The notes beneath the pieces are model-generated. The model saw only the letters and a list, made by a program, of their open reading frames with translations. It had not been told where the DNA came from and searched no databases. A stretch of DNA of 64,000 nucleotides from Fimbriimonadaceae bacterium (GTDB lineage Bacteria; Armatimonadota; Fimbriimonadia; Fimbriimonadales; Fimbriimonadaceae), in the NCBI GenBank assembly GCA_020847855.1, contig JADLBH010000023.1, forward strand, positions 1 through 64,000, in the 5' to 3' direction. The position numbers were made by a program, and so were the translations under genes. Numbering within the stretch: the stretch's first letter is position 1; the number at the start of each line of letters is the position of its first letter. Below, piece by piece: positions 8,901-17,700 of the stretch.

Positions 8901-9938
8901 GCGCCGCCCAACTTGGAGCGGGTCCCCGATGTCCTGTCCGTTGTAGGTGAACGAAGTGATCGTTGCGAAGGGGAACGAGAGTCCGAGGTTCCCCACGAAG
9001 GTGTCCTCGTTGCGCGTCGTATAGACCCTGCGCGGGTACTGCGGCGCACCGCCGATCGGGGGCTGCTGAGTAAGTTCTGCCACCACCGGCGTCGCGATGA
9101 CCTCGGCGGCCCCGGTGTCCGAGAGGGAGACCGCGCGAACGGCGTCCGCATAGACGAGCTCGTTGCCGGGGTTGGCCCCACTGTCGAGGAAGCTACCGTC
9201 CGCCGCGCGAGGAGCGGTGTTGTAGAGCGTGACGGTGATGGTCGTGCCGGTCGGCACGTAGGTCCTCGAGGTCGTGTTCCCATTGGCACCGAACCTCACT
9301 TCCCCGCCGCCAAAGCTGAACATGTCAATGATCTGCGTATCGTCCCCGCCTTGGATACCGCTGATGCGGAAGACGAAGTACCGCTGCTGGAAGAGGGTCG
9401 TGATCCCTGGACCAGGGTCTACGTCGGTTCCTCCGATCGGCAGATTCACGCTTAGTTCATAGTCCCGACCGGTGGCCAGGTTGTCCACGTTCCAAACGTA
9501 GGTCGAGGTCGCCCCCGCGGTCGGGTCTGTGCCTGGCGTCTGCGCCACGGTGGTCGCAAAACGGTAGGGCGGGTTGAGTGGGTCCTCTTGGATCGCGTTC
9601 ACGGCGGTGCTCGTTGCGCCCGCACCGGGCGCGATCCAGTTCCCTGCCGGGATTCCTGCCGCCGTTCCGTCCAGACTGACCTCATCGGTGTCCACGGTCT
9701 GGCGCAGCGCGAGGACAGGGTCCCACCACCGCAAGAAGCCACGCCCGACGTCGTTATAGACCGAAGGAGGCGTGCCGAGGATCGTGGAAGGCGACACGGC
9801 GGGGAGCCCCGCTCGGGAGTTCGTGCCGTTGGCCACTCGGAACTCCTGGGCGTGCGCCAAGAGGGCCAGCGCAACGCCGAGAGTCGCACCGGTCAGAAGG
9901 GTGCGGTTCCTATTCCAGATACTGTTGATGGACGACAT
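2991..9938 (-). CDS. Giant exported beta-propeller protein (about 2,315 aa) of the pilus locus
   Basis: I do not recognise a named family. The N-terminus has positive residues, a hydrophobic core (LLTGATLGVALALLAHA) and an AHA-Q signal-peptidase-I-like site, so export is likely. At about residues 600-960 there are several PQQ/quinoprotein-like blades (for example GKVYAIQ, GRIYALD, GFVYAF). The rest is long, beta-rich and full of Asn, Gly and Pro. The ATG at 9938 is preferred; GTG at 9947 is an in-frame alternative. It is the last gene of the minor-pilin-like operon, 13 bases after the preceding 1327 aa gene and ahead of a terminator. By position it could play the part of PilY1, the large propeller adhesin that works with minor pilins, but no PilY1 sequence signature is visible. 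Confidence 0.85.
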   Translation of the reverse strand: MSSINSIWNRNRTLLTGATLGVALALLAHAQEFRVANGTNSRAGLPAVSPSTILGTPPSVYNDVGRGFLRWWDPVLALRQTVDTDEVSLDGTAAGIPAGNWIAPGAGATSTAVNAIQEDPLNPPYRFATTVAQTPGTDPTAGATSTYVWNVDNLATGRDYELSVNLPIGGTDVDPGPGITTLFQQRYFVFRISGIQGGDDTQIIDMFSFGGGEVRFGANGNTTSRTYVPTGTTITVTLYNTAPRAADGSFLDSGANPGNELVYADAVRAVSLSDTGAAEVIATPVVAELTQQPPIGGAPQYPRRVYTTRNEDTFVGNLGLSFPFATITSFTYNGQDIGDPLQVGRRNMVFSWPVRRPFDRSNGELQRYANEKRDWVLGPVPSNPDISRAKQRIQVDDLNGSVQFGGTFITQPGNVNNIGPTFLQTIAVGGAADGNVRYEPYLPDGDYTVQMWVPTGGQSAGLANGIQVEIYLGGTLDRTVTVDPAGRSGWLTLPFQPTNGFASSEAVPLRVILTNLTNDANEQGKPVNADAFRFVRNADLSSVSTPAAAMAQLAGWGPQDVLVAPMENGSIHCIDGHGNPTTGAPPITHWTYPAEIPATDPNNSPLEDGKDRIAEAPMGFDQSSGLVATVGGSDTFYVGSKNGKVYAIQMAGRLDGTTPRRWTWPDDYNPSNPSLPMQRGMRPILGSVAFGTTTGGQDLIIVPTQEGRIYALDAAGSAANKTTTVVWQYPDALSTPLGPVTTAPVVANGMVYFCANVDQTSAVGAIHAVNLDTGLPVWNATGSGVGNFRSFTAGPLAVPRAQVNPADTEDFIYVCDSTGYFTSFGAQTGAVRFFSGEITSGAVGGSPRFSYTTSFDNTGTLVNDVPTVFVVSLNGTITGLHARGQTNVAGTRRVYGYRLDGTDQVAGLATGGWTTGEGHSWMFTGDRTGFVYAFNSNNDTNPNPITPGDRPGQEIGTENDPDRGNLDTIIDPDKVRLLNPESYDRLRELADTVGLSQADVLAATTPGNPLYGVASRRHFEYGETLYVVIWDMPRLVGSLANYFIEIEMSSPKRGSQRRQVPVRSYSNNPSLERYTLVGIPIMTTGSNAVTPGKVKVDLRAVVPGQRGQRSVETSLPKPPVFPDDDTWDVFVANPMALAFLDNAAAVSTSIGLDNGGGIGSGWQMPVNLADPRFGLYFDDAAIGTDQSPGGPPREVFGNVGPELTTKGDPVAHGTEGVQQLIVYDRSLMELLLGRGMPKVRVGANDTAWVRDGSATGGVYKPLSANGVNYPGFEDYPVNVPNRSLDYPDIGREAVSAIKNSLGAVENPVFSQGVELADPIFTPGAYATYRGYNNGNGYDAQLPRTLVRTVFDLRLAIPTYQPPSNAGYYGSHYCYVDTQPGGDQSLDNEAHRHWGLGAQVAIDERLSVKTPTVDLGSLPSGGGYNGGVGSGPLNPWDPTSVFGPRNPAFDNMFQTFDLSNDGNVNMLNLRMPKYFADASGVRPVELYSPGLHELAWLDARYHLHSSLDFRYSASLVVGGGPGFDAQGRNILQKPRPGDPIGTRFNVNPKSRPNANLLTVGGYLFDPNVILPSNPKVGVTAPIGAPSGSFLRKIFPFENNDLTNDQGVDGPALDNFEPYSDPGIDLKFNVREARLTNRPTDKSAPMVEGIINGNEPFTWTNQQPTGARDGVGNVFVAFASNRLDAGNVPAWLPKARLEGDATLQDQWRIYLGSVTNDAAVIPGGTQSPIGDLNAWVPNTPNRWFRHAAGPLPVEPANNLFAVDIANGESLDPASVRYGSPAFPSAGVTNPLSPPLGTGKPSTDVMYLAWIGEATKRDPAGSNQELSQLMMAPVTVAADGSVSVGATVPAPYDPTSRKSRPSVIQVPSGISGRYDVAAFTMSSSGALGQLNWYVYNSNAGWLYDGNARLGTAFEAVGAPSATLRRFQNGGQGRIDVTFAGKVRGRAFSEVFLARIRTNGGMPINGRNPLVSFANRTDEVIFDSGSGLYWAPGVQWDGGPTATEPTGTQFVNLYRLDNNGQLVTVWDGNASTYDYDPSGRIVSFSTTFGGKAYLNLETGSVQLSGGLVGRDQRLFVRYTPQIVRIAGGTAQNYRQTSHVFDDRFIGIQVFPGNPSRNLIGDLSYWGDQNNLRPQATDLVRFDRFLISYSRTSGDGTSAARPFYKTYRFGVQLPTAIALNPDGSPMAFSVTAWGGTPLGDRFYQLDPATGRVYFLSGAEDQQVRISYRAVDASGNPGGISLLNLRVGMVPETDEQAIPIEQVSAEGSVSLAMEPMNSNFNSSTVRRPGLVWMFWSSTRGGVPDIFMQTLAPRFTPKRPAQ

Positions 9939-9950
9939 GGGTCTCACTCT

Positions 9951-12900
9951 CTACTGCCTCTCCGCGAACACGGGGCCGATGAGCTCCCGCACGCCCTGCA
10001 TCGGAGGCAGTTCAAACTTGATGCTGAGGGCGTTGAATCCTAGGTTGGGTCTGGCCAGGCTGTAGCCGGGCTGGTTGCCGGTGCCACCGAAGCCGCCGTC
10101 CACGAGGACGACCTCTCCGTTGAAGGTGGCGTTGTCGAAGCGCTTGCCGACGAAACCGTTCACCACGAGCACGTCCCCTGAGTCCAGGCGCCGCGCAAAC
10201 ATGGGTCGCAAACTTGTCGGGTTGTTCCGAAGGTCGGTAAGGTTGTAGGGCCCGGCCGCTCGGGGTCTTCGCATTCCTACGTAGGCCTCGGTCGGGAGCA
10301 TCCACCGGACGACCCAGTTGCCAGGGTTCGCCGTGTCCTCGACGAGTTCGTAGACCCCCGTGCTCTCGGCCACCATCACACCCAGCACGAGCGTGCCCGC
10401 CACGTCCACGTAACGAAGGGTGACGGAACGAAGGCCGACGAGCTTCTGCGCGATCGGAGGCTGATTGCTAGTGGGCAATACGAAGTCGTAGAGGTTCGAG
10501 CCGGGCGCGGTCTCGCCCAGGAAGGAGTTCTGCGCGATGCCAGGCTTCATGAACTCGGTGATTAAGATCGAGTTCCGTCCGTCATAGAGGACGATCCCTC
10601 CACCGCCGCTGCTGGCGTCCCGGCTTTGGCCGGTCGTGTCGAGGCCAAGGGTGGCGCGGCCCGGCTCGAGGTTCCCAAAGCCCAGTGCGACCACGGTGCG
10701 TCGCGTCCCTGCCACGTCAATCGTCGTGCGGGCGATGCTGTTGTAGCTGAACCGCTTGCCGCTCAGTTCCTCGGGCGAGTGCCAATAGAGCACCCCCAGG
10801 GCGGTGGAAACGTTCGCCGCGTTCCCTGGTTTGGGATCGGCATACGTGATCACGCCGAGGTTCCGCCGGGTGACAGGATCCAGGGCGAATCGGTCCACCA
10901 GTTCCAGAGCCCGGAAGTTGCCCGCGTCCGCGATCAGGTAGTGCGTCCACTTTTCCAGGGGCTGCGCGTTGCTGAACGGGTTGGCCCCTGGCACGCTACT
11001 GTCTACGATGGACTCGTAGACGAGCACGTCCTTGGGCAGCTTCAGTTCGAGGGGTTGGCCCGCTGAGCTCCCCGTGGGCCCGCCGATGTCCGTGAACCCG
11101 TCGGGCCGGAAGAGGGGGTCCATACGGATCGTCTCGATGCTCCGGAGCTCGCGTCCCGCGCCGTCCACCCGGACGATCCGGTTGTTGCCGCTGTCCACGA
11201 TCCAGTAGCCGTTCTGCCCAGCGGGATAGATGCGGTTCGGCTCCGAGACCTGCCTCCCGTTTCCGGTGGAGACCGTAGGTGCGTCGGGGCCCGCCTGGAA
11301 GGTCTGGTCGGTAGCCCAGAGCGGGTTGCCTGCTGCGTCGAACCTGCCGACGCGCCCCGAGTCCGCGACGAGGAAGTCGGCGCGGTTGAAGACGTGCAAG
11401 CCAATGTCGCTCGTTACGGCCAGGCTTCCGTCGCCCACGGCGAGGTTCAGGACGGCGGGCTCGGCGAGCGCGGCTTGCATCACCCGAATCCTGAGGTCGT
11501 CGAAGGACTCGATGCCTTGGAACTGGGGCCACTTGATCGAATTGGCCGGGCGGACGTTGAAGATGCCGGGCCCGTTCGTGAGGAACCCGTTGAGCTGGAG
11601 CATCCAGGGTCGGCTCGTGTTGGCGCGAAGGAACTCGTCGTTCGGGCTCACGTTCGCGTCCATGCCGAAGATCAGACCGTTCTCCGTGGGTGGGAACGAG
11701 CCGTTGAGGACGCTGGGTAGGACGCTGCCGCCCGCGAAGTAGAGCGTGTTGCCCGCGATCGCGGGGGCGGTCCGAGCGTCGAAGCCATTGAACACGGAGT
11801 ACCAGCGGAGTGGGTTCGTCCGTCCATTGGCGTTGCCCGCGATGGTCCGCCCGTTGTTGGCCAGTGCCTCGGGCTCGATGAGGGCGTCGGTCTGCCCGCT
11901 CCGACGAAGGATGAGCGGCATGCTGACGTTCAGGCAGTCGCGCATTCTTGCCCTGTCCACGGTGCAGAGCGTGTCAATCACGACCTTCGATCGGTTCGAG
12001 TTCGGCAAAGGCTGGATGACGTATTGGCTCGAATTGAGCGTGCTGAACTGGTCCGGCTGGATCTTGTTCGAGCTGAGCGTGACGTCCGGTTGGAGGATCT
12101 GGAAGTCCGCGTTCCGCCCTTCGACTTCAAAGGTGACAGGGCCTGGGTCGGCGTCAAACGCCAAGAGGACCGCAGTGTCCGTCGCGGCGCCAGGGCCGAA
12201 CGGCAAGAGCTTGATCGCGGTGGCGAGCACGTAGACGGTGTCGCCTCGGACCACGGGCTGCGCAGCGAAGCGCATCTGGCGCAAGGGTCTTCGGAGGAAG
12301 CCCAGTCTCTGCACGAGCTCGTCCTCGTCCGTGATCGCCGCTTCCAGCGAGATCCGGTCGTTGACCTGGCTCGAACCGTTGAGGAAGAACGTCAGTGCGT
12401 CATAGACGTCGAAACGGGTGAGTACGCGGAACGCTCCGCGGCCTCGATCCTCTTTGAAGTTGAAGAACGAGCCACCCGTTGTGCCGGGTCCGTCGGAGGT
12501 CGTGATGTAGACGTTGCCTTTGGGCCCGATCGCCGGGCTGCCGAGGATGCGACGTTGCTGGGCTGGGTCGTCGGGCGTGCTGATGCTTCCGCGGACATAG
12601 CTGTCTGGGGCGGGCTGTCCTACGCCCGCGCCAGCGCGGCCCCAGTCGAGGTGGTAGTCCAGGCGCCAGCCGACCGTGTTGTTCGGGTTGCCTCCCGAGC
12701 CGTCGAGGTCGAAGCCGCCAGGGTTGCCCACAATCGGCACCCTGAGTTCGCCGTTCGCCGATTGCACCACGGGCGTGCCGATGTACTGTTGCATCTCCGC
12801 TTGCGTGAAGGGGTCGCCAGTGAGCGGCTTGAGCATCGTGATCTTGAGGCCGAGCTTGCTCGGCCCTGCCGATAGGAAGATGGGAAGTTGGAGGAAAGAG

Positions 12901-13934
12901 GCCCGCGTCGTGAGCACGATCTCGTTGGGGCCGTTCATCTGCCGACGGATCGGGGCCTCTCCCCTCGCTCCGACCCAGATGCTCGTGAGCTCTGCGGGTC
13001 GCGGCGAGGTGGAGGGGCCGGGGGCGTTCGCCACGTAGACGACCTTGTCGAGGCCGCCGGAGGCGTCTTGGATCGGGATGTATCCCACGGCCGGGGTCGC
13101 CGAAGGCGCGTTCATCCGAGCGCTCCCGTAGATCTTCCAGTCCGAAGTGCTGAAGACCCGCTGTCCCTGCGTGGGATCAATCATCCACACGCGGCCCTGG
13201 CCATCGGCCGAGCGGTTGTCGGCCACATAGAGGAAGCCTTCGTGGAACGCGGGTGCGAACGGGCCCTCAGAGCCAGGTTGCCGTGCGTCTGGCGGTGTCA
13301 CCACGGCCACGGGCTGCATGGCGCCAAGCAGGCCGCTCGCCGGATTCACGCTGAGATCGAGGCAATAGGCGTTCCCATTGTCCCCCGTGACCCAAATCTG
13401 CTCCACCACGGCAACGTTCCCACGGTCGGGGTTCACCACGAGCGAGTCCGGGACCTCCGCGATCGTCGGCGCCGAGACCGCGCCCGACAGGGGCTGGCTC
13501 ATCCAAATCAGGTCGGCCTGGGCCCCGATCGGGTTCTGCAGGCCGTCGTCAAGCTCTCCGTTGCCGTCCAAGTCTGTGTCGGGCCTGGCGTCGTACACCA
13601 TGACGCGCCCGGCCGAGACTGCGATCACCCTCCCTTTGAAGAGGGCGGGGGGCGTCTGGGGGACGTAGCTTCCCGTCAGTTCGCTGAACCGGCGCAGGAG
13701 TGGGGCGGCCAGGGTTGTGCCGGTCGAGCCAGAGCGCCGGGCCCCTGCGGCCACTGAGTCGCTGGCGCCGGCGAGGGAGATCGCGTTCACGATGAACTTT
13801 GCGGTGGCGACGAACGGGGCATCCCGAACGGGTTCGAGGGCGTTGAAGCCCGTGTTGGGGAGGATCGTTCCGGGGTTGTTCACGTCAAAGCCGCGGTTGG
13901 CGACGGCCGACGCACCACGAGTCGTCAGTACCAT
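9951..13934 (-). CDS. Large propeller protein, in frame with the upstream 266 aa protein (1327 aa)
   Basis: Unrecognised large extracellular-type protein. It contains propeller-like repeats, including an NHL-like stretch (YWIVDSGNNRIVRVDGAG) at about residues 900-920 and PQQ-like segments such as VYVADNRSADGQG. It has no signal peptide of its own. Its ATG (13934) directly follows the TAA of the upstream gene with no base between and in the same reading frame, and the join SVGRLGSG / MVLTTRG reads like continuous sequence. It is therefore best seen as the C-terminal part of a roughly 1,594-codon gene interrupted by one stop, or as a product of read-through or reinitiation. If translated alone it would stay in the cytoplasm, which is unlikely for such a protein. 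Confidence 0.75.
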   Translation of the reverse strand: MVLTTRGASAVANRGFDVNNPGTILPNTGFNALEPVRDAPFVATAKFIVNAISLAGASDSVAAGARRSGSTGTTLAAPLLRRFSELTGSYVPQTPPALFKGRVIAVSAGRVMVYDARPDTDLDGNGELDDGLQNPIGAQADLIWMSQPLSGAVSAPTIAEVPDSLVVNPDRGNVAVVEQIWVTGDNGNAYCLDLSVNPASGLLGAMQPVAVVTPPDARQPGSEGPFAPAFHEGFLYVADNRSADGQGRVWMIDPTQGQRVFSTSDWKIYGSARMNAPSATPAVGYIPIQDASGGLDKVVYVANAPGPSTSPRPAELTSIWVGARGEAPIRRQMNGPNEIVLTTRASFLQLPIFLSAGPSKLGLKITMLKPLTGDPFTQAEMQQYIGTPVVQSANGELRVPIVGNPGGFDLDGSGGNPNNTVGWRLDYHLDWGRAGAGVGQPAPDSYVRGSISTPDDPAQQRRILGSPAIGPKGNVYITTSDGPGTTGGSFFNFKEDRGRGAFRVLTRFDVYDALTFFLNGSSQVNDRISLEAAITDEDELVQRLGFLRRPLRQMRFAAQPVVRGDTVYVLATAIKLLPFGPGAATDTAVLLAFDADPGPVTFEVEGRNADFQILQPDVTLSSNKIQPDQFSTLNSSQYVIQPLPNSNRSKVVIDTLCTVDRARMRDCLNVSMPLILRRSGQTDALIEPEALANNGRTIAGNANGRTNPLRWYSVFNGFDARTAPAIAGNTLYFAGGSVLPSVLNGSFPPTENGLIFGMDANVSPNDEFLRANTSRPWMLQLNGFLTNGPGIFNVRPANSIKWPQFQGIESFDDLRIRVMQAALAEPAVLNLAVGDGSLAVTSDIGLHVFNRADFLVADSGRVGRFDAAGNPLWATDQTFQAGPDAPTVSTGNGRQVSEPNRIYPAGQNGYWIVDSGNNRIVRVDGAGRELRSIETIRMDPLFRPDGFTDIGGPTGSSAGQPLELKLPKDVLVYESIVDSSVPGANPFSNAQPLEKWTHYLIADAGNFRALELVDRFALDPVTRRNLGVITYADPKPGNAANVSTALGVLYWHSPEELSGKRFSYNSIARTTIDVAGTRRTVVALGFGNLEPGRATLGLDTTGQSRDASSGGGGIVLYDGRNSILITEFMKPGIAQNSFLGETAPGSNLYDFVLPTSNQPPIAQKLVGLRSVTLRYVDVAGTLVLGVMVAESTGVYELVEDTANPGNWVVRWMLPTEAYVGMRRPRAAGPYNLTDLRNNPTSLRPMFARRLDSGDVLVVNGFVGKRFDNATFNGEVVLVDGGFGGTGNQPGYSLARPNLGFNALSIKFELPPMQGVRELIGPVFAERQ

Positions 13935-14735
13935 TTAGCCCGAGCCGAGCCGACCTACGCTCATCGTGCTCCCCGCCGTGCTACCGGCGACGCTCTCCAT
14001 GCGTAGAGAGTCCGGAGCGATCCAGGCAAGAACGGGATCGAGGCCGCCTTGGCTGGCGGGGTTCACCGGGATCGAAACGAGAGGGGTCGGGAGCGGATAG
14101 GCGATGGAACGAACCTCCGACAACGTGAGTGCGTTCGGGCTGTTCAGAACGGGATGGGTGAGGTTGGCGTCCGTCGGCAGGGCCGAGGTCGCGAAGTCGA
14201 ACGGAAACGGGAGGGGGTTCGCGATATCGAGGGCCACGCCCTCCGCGATCAGATCCACCCAAAGGATGCCGCCTTGGTCCACATAGCTGCGCAGCTTCTC
14301 GCGCTCGATGCTGTTGAGCGAGAGCAGCCCGTTGACCGGCATGACGAGAACGTCGAACCGCGTGAGCAAGTCGGCGCTCGCGCTGGAGAGCGGGACCTCC
14401 CAATAGGCGGCTGACCGTTTGGTGAGTCGAGTCCCCACGGCCGGGGCACCGCCAGGCCGCCCCGCCCACCGGTTGAACATCGTCTGGGTCATCGTGGTCT
14501 GGCCGAGCGGGTTCGTGAAGGTCCAACTCGCCGGGCGCACCGTGACGTCGCGGTCAAGGTTGCCCCACACGTGCGGGGTGCGGTTCGTGGGCCCAAAGAT
14601 GTCGCGCTGAGTGTCGAGGAGCAGGACGCCCGCCTTCACGTCTACCGTAGCTTTGGCGTAGTTCAACGCCTGCGCGCCAGCCAGCGCGCACAGAGCGGCG
14701 AGAACGGTCAGTGTCAATGCTTTCAATGGTTTCAC
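13935..14735 (-). CDS. Exported N-terminal part of the interrupted propeller protein (266 aa)
   Basis: Starts at a GTG overlapping the previous stop (GTGA), with a GAGGTGA ribosome site. The N-terminus MKPLKALTLTVLAALCALAG is a clear signal peptide. The mature part resembles the class-I amidotransferase-like fold found in many large surface proteins, with a strand-turn FDVLVMPVNGLLSLN, then a helix and GGILWVDLIAEG, but no catalytic Cys triad is evident. The frame ends in TAA at 13937-13935 and continues in the same frame as the 1327 aa protein. The stop falls in what looks like the last strand of this domain, so a nonsense change, a sequence error or programmed read-through are all possible. 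Confidence 0.75.
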   Translation of the reverse strand: MKPLKALTLTVLAALCALAGAQALNYAKATVDVKAGVLLLDTQRDIFGPTNRTPHVWGNLDRDVTVRPASWTFTNPLGQTTMTQTMFNRWAGRPGGAPAVGTRLTKRSAAYWEVPLSSASADLLTRFDVLVMPVNGLLSLNSIEREKLRSYVDQGGILWVDLIAEGVALDIANPLPFPFDFATSALPTDANLTHPVLNSPNALTLSEVRSIAYPLPTPLVSIPVNPASQGGLDPVLAWIAPDSLRMESVAGSTAGSTMSVGRLGSG

Positions 14736-17700
14736 GGGTTCACCTCGCCAAAATAGGCTAGCGTCGGGCTCACGGGCAGCCTCGGCATGGGGGGCAGCGT
14801 CCGACCCGCCGCGTCGGTGCGGACCGGGTTCGTGCCGTCATAGGTGGCGGTTGCCAACATCGGGTCGTAGACGATCTTCAGGTTGGAGACCGTACCGACG
14901 GTGTTCAGGTCGAGCCCGCCTGCGTGCTGGACCGGGATCCTCTCCCCGGTGCATCCTAGCGCCCTGGGGATCCAACCCCACTTCCGGAGCCATTCCGCTT
15001 GCGCGCTCGCGGGCGCGGGCATGTTCTCGCTCACCGCGCCCACGATCGTGATCCTCACGTCGAGCGGCTCGCCATAGAACGGCACGGCAGGCGTCACGCC
15101 GAAAATCTGGTAGCGGCGCAGTCGCGCCTCGTCGTCGCTCATCCCGGCATAGGGGCTGGAAGGCGTGCGGTCGAGCCAGCGCTTCCTCGTGTCCTGGTTG
15201 TTGTTGTTGAACCAGTGGCCAGGGATCACGAAGAACGAGCCTTCCTCGGCGAACATCGCAGCCTCGATACGGATGTCGAAGGGTGCGATCGCCGTCCGAG
15301 CGGCCAAAAAGTTCTTGAGCGGAACGCCACCGACGCTGTTGAGCCGGACGCGCACTTGGGTTCGATCCTGGGACGTGTAGACGACGTCGCCCATCAGCCC
15401 GCCCAGATCGCTGAGTTGCCTGCCCGCATAGGTGAACACCGAGGTGACGAGGGGCATCTCGATGGTCTCGAACTTCGGATAGCTGTTGCGACCGGGGTCG
15501 CCGAGGCCATAGACCGGGATCGTGGGGTTCGCGGTGAAGTACTGCGAGGCAGCGTTGAACTGAACGATGGACGCGCCGACGGCGACGTTGCGCGGGAAGA
15601 GCAGCGAGGAGGGCGAGCCGCCTGCCAGATAGGTGGCCGGGGTCACGTCGGCGGAGACGAAGGTCGGGCCGTTGTCGTCCGCGGCCGCCCGAAGCATCAG
15701 GTTGCTGGGCAGGGCCGTACCGGTACCGAACGCCGTGTACCGGTGGGCGAAGGGCTGCCAACTGCTCGGGTTCGCCGCGTTCGCGCCAACGCCTTCGGGG
15801 TCGAGCAGGAAGTCGGTCGAAAGCACCGCCTCAGGGGTTTCCACCGAGAGTTCGAGCGGGTTGGGCGTGTCGGGGATCTGATCGTCGTCCTTCTCGTCCA
15901 CCTTGGTGCCGGGCTCGGGCCCGAAGAGCATCGTCGGGTTCACGACGGCATAGTCCTTGGCCATGAGCATCAAGGCGCTGGCACTGGGCCGTTGGAGCAC
16001 CGCCCCGGCCTCGGTGACGACGCCCTTCGTGACGGAGCCCTCGACATAGATGGAGCCCAAGCTGACGACGCTGAGCTGGAGGTCGGTCGGGATGACGCCG
16101 CGGACGCGGACGTCCCCCTCGAACATCACGACGCCGTTGAAGAGCCTGCCGTTGTTCTGGAAGTCGCTGTCGGGCAGGGCCAGGCCGGGCCTTCCCACCA
16201 TGGTGGGGTGCTCGACGCTGTTCAGGCTCATCACTTGGAAGACTCCCGATCCCGCGGGGAACTCGACCCGCCGCAACCGGTACCGGATGGCCGTGCTGTT
16301 CGTGTTACCGCCCGTCGGGGTCCTCCAGAACGCACTCCTGCTCCGGGTGTCGCGAATGATCGTGAACCCGTCCGCACCCAGCCGCAGATAGGCGGCGAGC
16401 GGGATGTAATAGGGCCCGCGCCACCCGGCGCCGCCGGCGTTGTTCGGGTTGAGCCAGTCGTTCGGCAGGGACCGGACCGCGCCCGCGGCCTCGCGCTCGT
16501 CCTCGTTGAAGGCGTTGCCCCGCTCGGCGGAGTCGCAATAGACCCCGCGACCGAACCCATACCGGCCGATGTTCGTGAAGTTCACGACCGCGCCGCTGTC
16601 CCGTGTGAGGACCTGGTAGCGGTTCAGGCCGCTCTGGGGGTCGGTGTCGAGGATCGAAGGCGGCTCCTTGCGCGGGACGCCGCGGCTATAGCCCAGGTCG
16701 TCGGGCTGTGGCCCTCCGTCGCGAAACACGCCGCCTACGGTCGAGTACGCGCCGTTGTCGCTTCCGAGCGGATAGTCCCGCGTACCCAGCGCAAGGTCGT
16801 CGCTCAGGACGACCGGGTTGTTCACGGTCGAGGCGCGGGCCCGCTGAGCCCAGTCGCTGCGCCACTCGTCGGCAGTGCGGTCATAGTAGCTTCGGCTCAC
16901 CCGGACCATGGACTCGCGGTTGGCGGGAACAACCGAGCCCACCACCATCCAGGACTCGCCCAAGTACGTGTTCAGGGAGACGTCGTGCTGGCCGAAGACC
17001 TTGAGGTCGGCGTTCGACCAGAGCGAGCCTCCGCCGGGCGACGTGGCCCAGCCGTTGGAGAGCCCACCGTTCGGTTCGGCGAAGACCCGGCCCCAGGCAA
17101 GGACGCCAGTCACCGGCAGGGCACCGTCGGGGCCGGCGGCGAAGGGGGCCTGACCGTCCGTATAGGAAACGCCGGATCCTGCCGTGTCGAAGACGGAGCC
17201 TGTCGCGCGACTGTTGAGGAATCCTAGCTCGGCCGGGGCCGAGACCTTGAACTTGTTCGTGATATAGCGGCCACTTTCGATGATCCCGATCGAGGCGAAC
17301 GCGATGAGGACTCGCGAGTTGACGATCAGGTTGTTCAGCTGTTTGAGCCTGCCCAATCCGCCGCCCAGGTCCGCCTGCTTTTGGGCGTAGTTGGCAAAGC
17401 CCGTCACGCGGACGCGCTCGGCAAGGAGTTGGGTCGGGTCGCTCGGGTTCAACTGACCGGGGCGGCCGATGGTCTCGATCACGAGCATGCTCCTGGCCTT
17501 GCCGCCCTGCCTCATGTTGCCGGTGGGGTTCGCGAAGGCGTCGAAGTCGCTGGGCGCATACCGTACGCGGACGAGGGCGCGGCCCCGCTCGAAGGAGACG
17601 CGCGTATAGGGGCCAAGGCCGTCGGGCCCACCAAGGTCTTGGGCGAGGATCGGTGCGGCGGTGTCGCTCGGCAGGCCGAACGGGCTCCCCGGCCTCAGGT

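Noticed and set aside
2991-9938. True PilY1 homolog
   Set aside because: Size, position and propeller repeats fit the role, but I see no PilY1 C-terminal domain signature, so no gene symbol is given.
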